Shown: positions 61,433 through 64,000 of the stretch, in pieces
Layout: every line of letters begins with the position of its first letter
How positions within the stretch are numbered: the stretch's first letter is position 1
From: Anaerococcus sp. Marseille-Q5996
GTDB lineage: Bacteria > Bacillota > Clostridia > Tissierellales > Peptoniphilaceae
Length of the DNA: 64,000 nt
Assembly (NCBI RefSeq): GCF_946893725.1
Contig: NZ_CAMPPE010000005.1
Span: 86,620 to 150,619, forward strand
Direction of reading: 5' to 3'
Translations under genes and position numbers: made by a program
The notes under the pieces: generated by a model
Told to the model about the DNA's origin: nothing
What the model saw: the letters and a program-made list of their open reading frames with translations, nothing else
Database searches by the model: none

Positions 61433-62788
61433 ATGGAAAATTTAAGAAATAATGAAAAATCTGTGGAAATGGTAAAAAAATCTGACCAAGTCTATGCTAG
61501 CGCTGGTCAAATCCGCTATTTTGATATATGCCTAGATTCTGCCAAGGGAGCTATCCTTAAAGATATGGATGGAAATGAATACATTGACCTATTAGCAACC
61601 GCCTCTGCAATGAATGTCGGCCACTCCCACCCAAAGGTTTTAGCAGCTATGAAAGAGCAAATGGAAAGATTATTGCACTACACACCAGCCTACTTTTATA
61701 ATCCAAAGGTTGAAGAATTGGCCAGAAAATTAATCGAATCCACACCAGGAGACTTTGAAAAAAGGGTTATATTTGGTAATTCTGGATCAGATTCCAATGA
61801 TGCGATGATGAAATTTTCTAGGGCCTACACAGGAAAACAAACAATAGTATCATTTACCGGATCCTACCACGGATCTACATATGGTTCTATGACCCTATCA
61901 GCAGTTAGCTTAAATATGAGAAGAAAGATGACTCCCCTTGTTTCAGGGGTCGAGTATATGCCTTTTCCAAATACCTACGACAGAAGAGAAAATGAAAGCG
62001 AAACAGAATTTGTAGACAGATATTGGCAGTATTTTGAAGACGCACTAAATACCTATCTGCCAGCAGATGAAATAGCAGGTGTAATAATAGAGCCAATCCA
62101 AGGTGATGGAGGATTTTTAAAGGCCCCACAAGAATATATGGATAGGTTATATAAATTTACAAGAGAAAATAATATCGTATTTGCAGTAGATGAAGTAAAC
62201 CAAGGTCTAGGCAGATCTGGAAAAATGTGGTCAATAGAACACTTCAACATAGAACCAGATATATTAACCACTGCCAAATCCCTTGCATCAGGCATGCCTC
62301 TTTCAGCAATTGTCGGAAGAAAAGAAATAATGGATAGCCTAGAAGCACCAGCCCATGTATTTACAACCGCTGGAAATCCTGTTTGCTGTGCAGCTGCCCT
62401 TGCAAGTTTTGATGTAATAGAAGAAGAAAATCTAATAGAAAAATCTAGAAAAGACGGAGAATATGTAAGAGAACGCTTTGAAAAAATGCAAGAAAAATAT
62501 CCAATAATAGGCGATGTCAGAATATATGGCCTAAACGGTGGAATCGAACTAGTTAAAGACCAAAAAACCAAGGAAGCAGACTCAGAAAGTGCATCAAAAT
62601 TAATCACATATTTAAAAGACAATGGAGTCTTAATGATAACAGTAAAGGGAAATGTTTTAAGATTCCAACCGCCACTAGTAATAACAAGAGATCAAATAGA
62701 CAAGGCCCTAGATACCATAGAAAATGGACTTTCTGAGCTTGAAAAAGGAAATCTAAAGCTAGATGATGATAAAAAAATAGGCTGGTAA
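61433..62788 (+). CDS. Class III aminotransferase-fold enzyme, isoleucine 2-epimerase-like
   Basis: 451 residues. PLP-binding Lys in TTAKSLASGMPLSAIVG; also GNSGSDSNDAMMKFSRAYTG, DEVNQGLGRSGKMW and FTTAGNPVC. The length, AKSLASGMPLSA, VRIYGLNGGIELVKD and end KKIGW closely recall the Lactobacillus buchneri isoleucine 2-epimerase, which makes D-allo-isoleucine from L-isoleucine, more than GABA transaminases. Genome tools would usually call it an aspartate aminotransferase-family protein. The Ile-rich leader fits the epimerase reading. Confidence 0.8.
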   Translation: MENLRNNEKSVEMVKKSDQVYASAGQIRYFDICLDSAKGAILKDMDGNEYIDLLATASAMNVGHSHPKVLAAMKEQMERLLHYTPAYFYNPKVEELARKLIESTPGDFEKRVIFGNSGSDSNDAMMKFSRAYTGKQTIVSFTGSYHGSTYGSMTLSAVSLNMRRKMTPLVSGVEYMPFPNTYDRRENESETEFVDRYWQYFEDALNTYLPADEIAGVIIEPIQGDGGFLKAPQEYMDRLYKFTRENNIVFAVDEVNQGLGRSGKMWSIEHFNIEPDILTTAKSLASGMPLSAIVGRKEIMDSLEAPAHVFTTAGNPVCCAAALASFDVIEEENLIEKSRKDGEYVRERFEKMQEKYPIIGDVRIYGLNGGIELVKDQKTKEADSESASKLITYLKDNGVLMITVKGNVLRFQPPLVITRDQIDKALDTIENGLSELEKGNLKLDDDKKIGW

Positions 62789-62820
62789 AATAAAAAGTAA
62801 AATGAAATATTTAAACTCAA

Positions 62821-62853
62821 AAGGACTAGGTTATGGTTAACCTAGTCCTTTTT
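62821..62853 (+). terminator. Terminator of the permease-epimerase operon
   Basis: AAGGACTAGGTTA-TGG-TTAACCTAGTCCTT followed by TTT; symmetrical, so may also end the convergent minus-strand pair. Confidence 0.85.
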
Positions 62854-62911
62854 GAAGACTTTGGCAAAATATAACTTAAATTAATCCTATACCACGAATT
62901 ATCCTAGGACT

Positions 62912-63631
62912 TTAATTCTTTTCAGGCAGGTATTTCCAATATTTTTTTGGCATATTTGCTTGCATTAATTTTTCATTCTTTCGCTCATCTATGCCAATCG
63001 CTTCATAAAAGCCTCGCCATGCGTCCTTAAAAATTGCTTCTTTATCGCTATCTTCTGCATTCATTTCCAAGATTTCAACTTCCTCATATTTTCCAAACTC
63101 ACAAAGGCTTGCTTTTTGACGGTTTTTGTCAAAAATTATAAATTTTTCAGCCGGCATTCTTTTTAAAAAGTGCTGGGTGATGTGGAGCAAAACATCATTT
63201 TCAGGTGTGATTTCTGCTAAGAGATAATTATCCTGAATTTCTCTAAATCTTGTAAAGCCCTTGTAAACATGGACTTCATGGTTAAATTTGTGGACTATCC
63301 TATTAAATAAAACTGCAGATTTTTTGGCAGATCCTAGGTAGGCATTTCCAAAAACTAGGCATGATTTGGTCGTTACTGCAATTATTTCTTCTTTTTTAGG
63401 GTGTATAGATTTAAAAACCTTAAAGCAATTTGCTAAAAATTCCTCACCAATATTCTCTCTAATGCTTGTAATCACTCGCTCAGACTTTGCTAGGTCAGTT
63501 TCAATTAGCTCACTTTCCAAAAAATTTACCTGCTTACTTTCAGTTTTTATTTCGCAGCTAGCAATTTCCTTGTATTTTTCAAATATAACTGTAAAAAGCC
63601 CGTCTAGGGTCCCGTCGTAATAATAAATCAT
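62912..63631 (-). CDS. TIGR03915-type protein (DUF4130), putative DNA repair partner of a radical SAM enzyme
   Basis: 239 residues from the ATG at 63631. Starts MIYYYDGTLDGLFTVIFEKY, contains FTRFREIQDNYLLAEITPEN and ends MPKKYWKYLPEKN. This protein family is always paired with the radical SAM protein encoded next door and is thought to take part in DNA repair or base modification; the chemistry is not known. The stop of the upstream gene lies one base before its start codon. Confidence 0.85.
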   Translation of the reverse strand: MIYYYDGTLDGLFTVIFEKYKEIASCEIKTESKQVNFLESELIETDLAKSERVITSIRENIGEEFLANCFKVFKSIHPKKEEIIAVTTKSCLVFGNAYLGSAKKSAVLFNRIVHKFNHEVHVYKGFTRFREIQDNYLLAEITPENDVLLHITQHFLKRMPAEKFIIFDKNRQKASLCEFGKYEEVEILEMNAEDSDKEAIFKDAWRGFYEAIGIDERKNEKLMQANMPKKYWKYLPEKN

Positions 63632-63632
63632 C

Positions 63633-64000
63633 TTAACCCACATCAAACATTGAAAGTTGCTGGTAATTTTTTGTATCTGGTGCACTCATCAAAACTTTTA
63701 GGTCATTTTTATCCCTAAATTTTAGCCCCCTATAAACTCCATTTACCAAAATAAAATGTTTAGCTCTTTTGGTTGAAATTTTAAGAGCCCTTAGGCTATC
63801 ATAAGTTAGTTTTCTAAATTGTCTGGCCTCGATGATGCGATTTGCATAAGTCCTCCCAAATCCAGGTACCTTCATCAACTCAAAATATGAAGCTGTATTT
63901 ATTTCAATCGGAAATCTTTCTATATTATTTATGGCCCAATTGCTCTTTGGATCTATTGATAAATCAAAGTTTGCATCATTTTTAGAAAGTAAATCATCAG
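63633..64000 (-). CDS. TIGR03916-type putative DNA modification/repair radical SAM protein (C-terminal part)
   Basis: The last about 122 codons; the frame is open to the right edge, so the radical SAM core lies outside. Visible are FPIEINTASYFELMKVPGFG, which contains a helix-hairpin-helix (PGFGRTYANRII) for DNA binding, and the end YQQLSMFDVG. The pairing with the DUF4130 gene confirms the call. Confidence 0.85.
   Translation of the reverse strand, partial: DDLLSKNDANFDLSIDPKSNWAINNIERFPIEINTASYFELMKVPGFGRTYANRIIEARQFRKLTYDSLRALKISTKRAKHFILVNGVYRGLKFRDKNDLKVLMSAPDTKNYQQLSMFDVG

Noticed and set aside
1-64000. CRISPR arrays, rRNA genes, complete insertion sequences or integrase genes
   Set aside because: Searched by eye; no regular spaced repeats, rRNA motifs or transposase/integrase frames were found.

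Overview
The window (about 64 kb) comes from an AT-rich, low-GC Gram-positive anaerobe. AGGAGG-type ribosome binding sites, sigma-A-type promoters, lipobox lipoproteins, a selenocysteine apparatus, a D-proline reductase (Stickland) cluster, aspartase/fumarase and L-serine dehydratase together suggest an amino-acid-fermenting member of the Peptoniphilaceae (Anaerococcus-like). That assignment is inference; there is no rRNA gene in the window.

Layout. 1-3.4 kb: a secreted protein with repeated three-helix modules (cut by the left edge), an orphan YvrJ holin-like/endolysin pair, a direct repeat of about 255 bp built of palindromes, and a 25-residue acidic peptide. 3.6-7 kb: tRNA-Sec converging on selA-selB. 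7-7.5 kb: a GC-rich island of hairpins. 7.5-14 kb: a circularly permuted PrdA paralogue, then an operon for an acyl-CoA-dehydratase-type activase, a double-cubane reductase, SelD, YedF, a DUF3343 Se/S carrier and a cysteine desulfurase-like enzyme. 14-22.7 kb: proline reductase region with two TauE/SafE permeases, a 37-residue ORF, proline racemase, selenoprotein PrdB (in-frame UGA), a 78-residue protein, PrdA, a free-standing PrdA N-terminal domain and PrdC. 22.9-25.7 kb: a yybP-ykoY (Mn2+) riboswitch in front of a P-type Ca2+/Mn2+ ATPase. 25.7-31 kb: nucleoside hydrolase, lipoprotein, chromate-type transporter pair, PHP hydrolase and HAD phosphatase. 31-34 kb: fumC and aspA. 34-50.4 kb: two carbohydrate-type ABC importers, each grouped with phosphoesterase or phosphatase genes, plus MATE pumps (one frameshifted). 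50.7-58 kb: MATE pump, acetyltransferase remnant, sdaAA/sdaAB with a symporter, superoxide dismutase, and a redox cassette (CXXC mini-protein, NapH-like ferredoxin, TlpA-like lipoprotein). 58-64 kb: two-component system, an amino-acid permease plus isoleucine-2-epimerase-like enzyme behind an attenuator with an Ile-rich leader peptide, and a DNA-repair radical-SAM/DUF4130 pair cut by the right edge.

How it fits together. SelD, SelA, SelB and tRNA-Sec supply the selenocysteine that PrdB needs. The racemase makes D-proline, and PrdA/PrdB reduce it with electrons arriving through PrdC. Aspartase, fumarase and serine dehydratase feed carbon from other amino acids. The most unusual items are the leader-peptide attenuator at 60.06-60.26 kb, whose peptide has 6 Ile in 16 residues, and the PrdA paralogue at 7.6-8.8 kb, which is permuted exactly at the self-cleavage point of PrdA.
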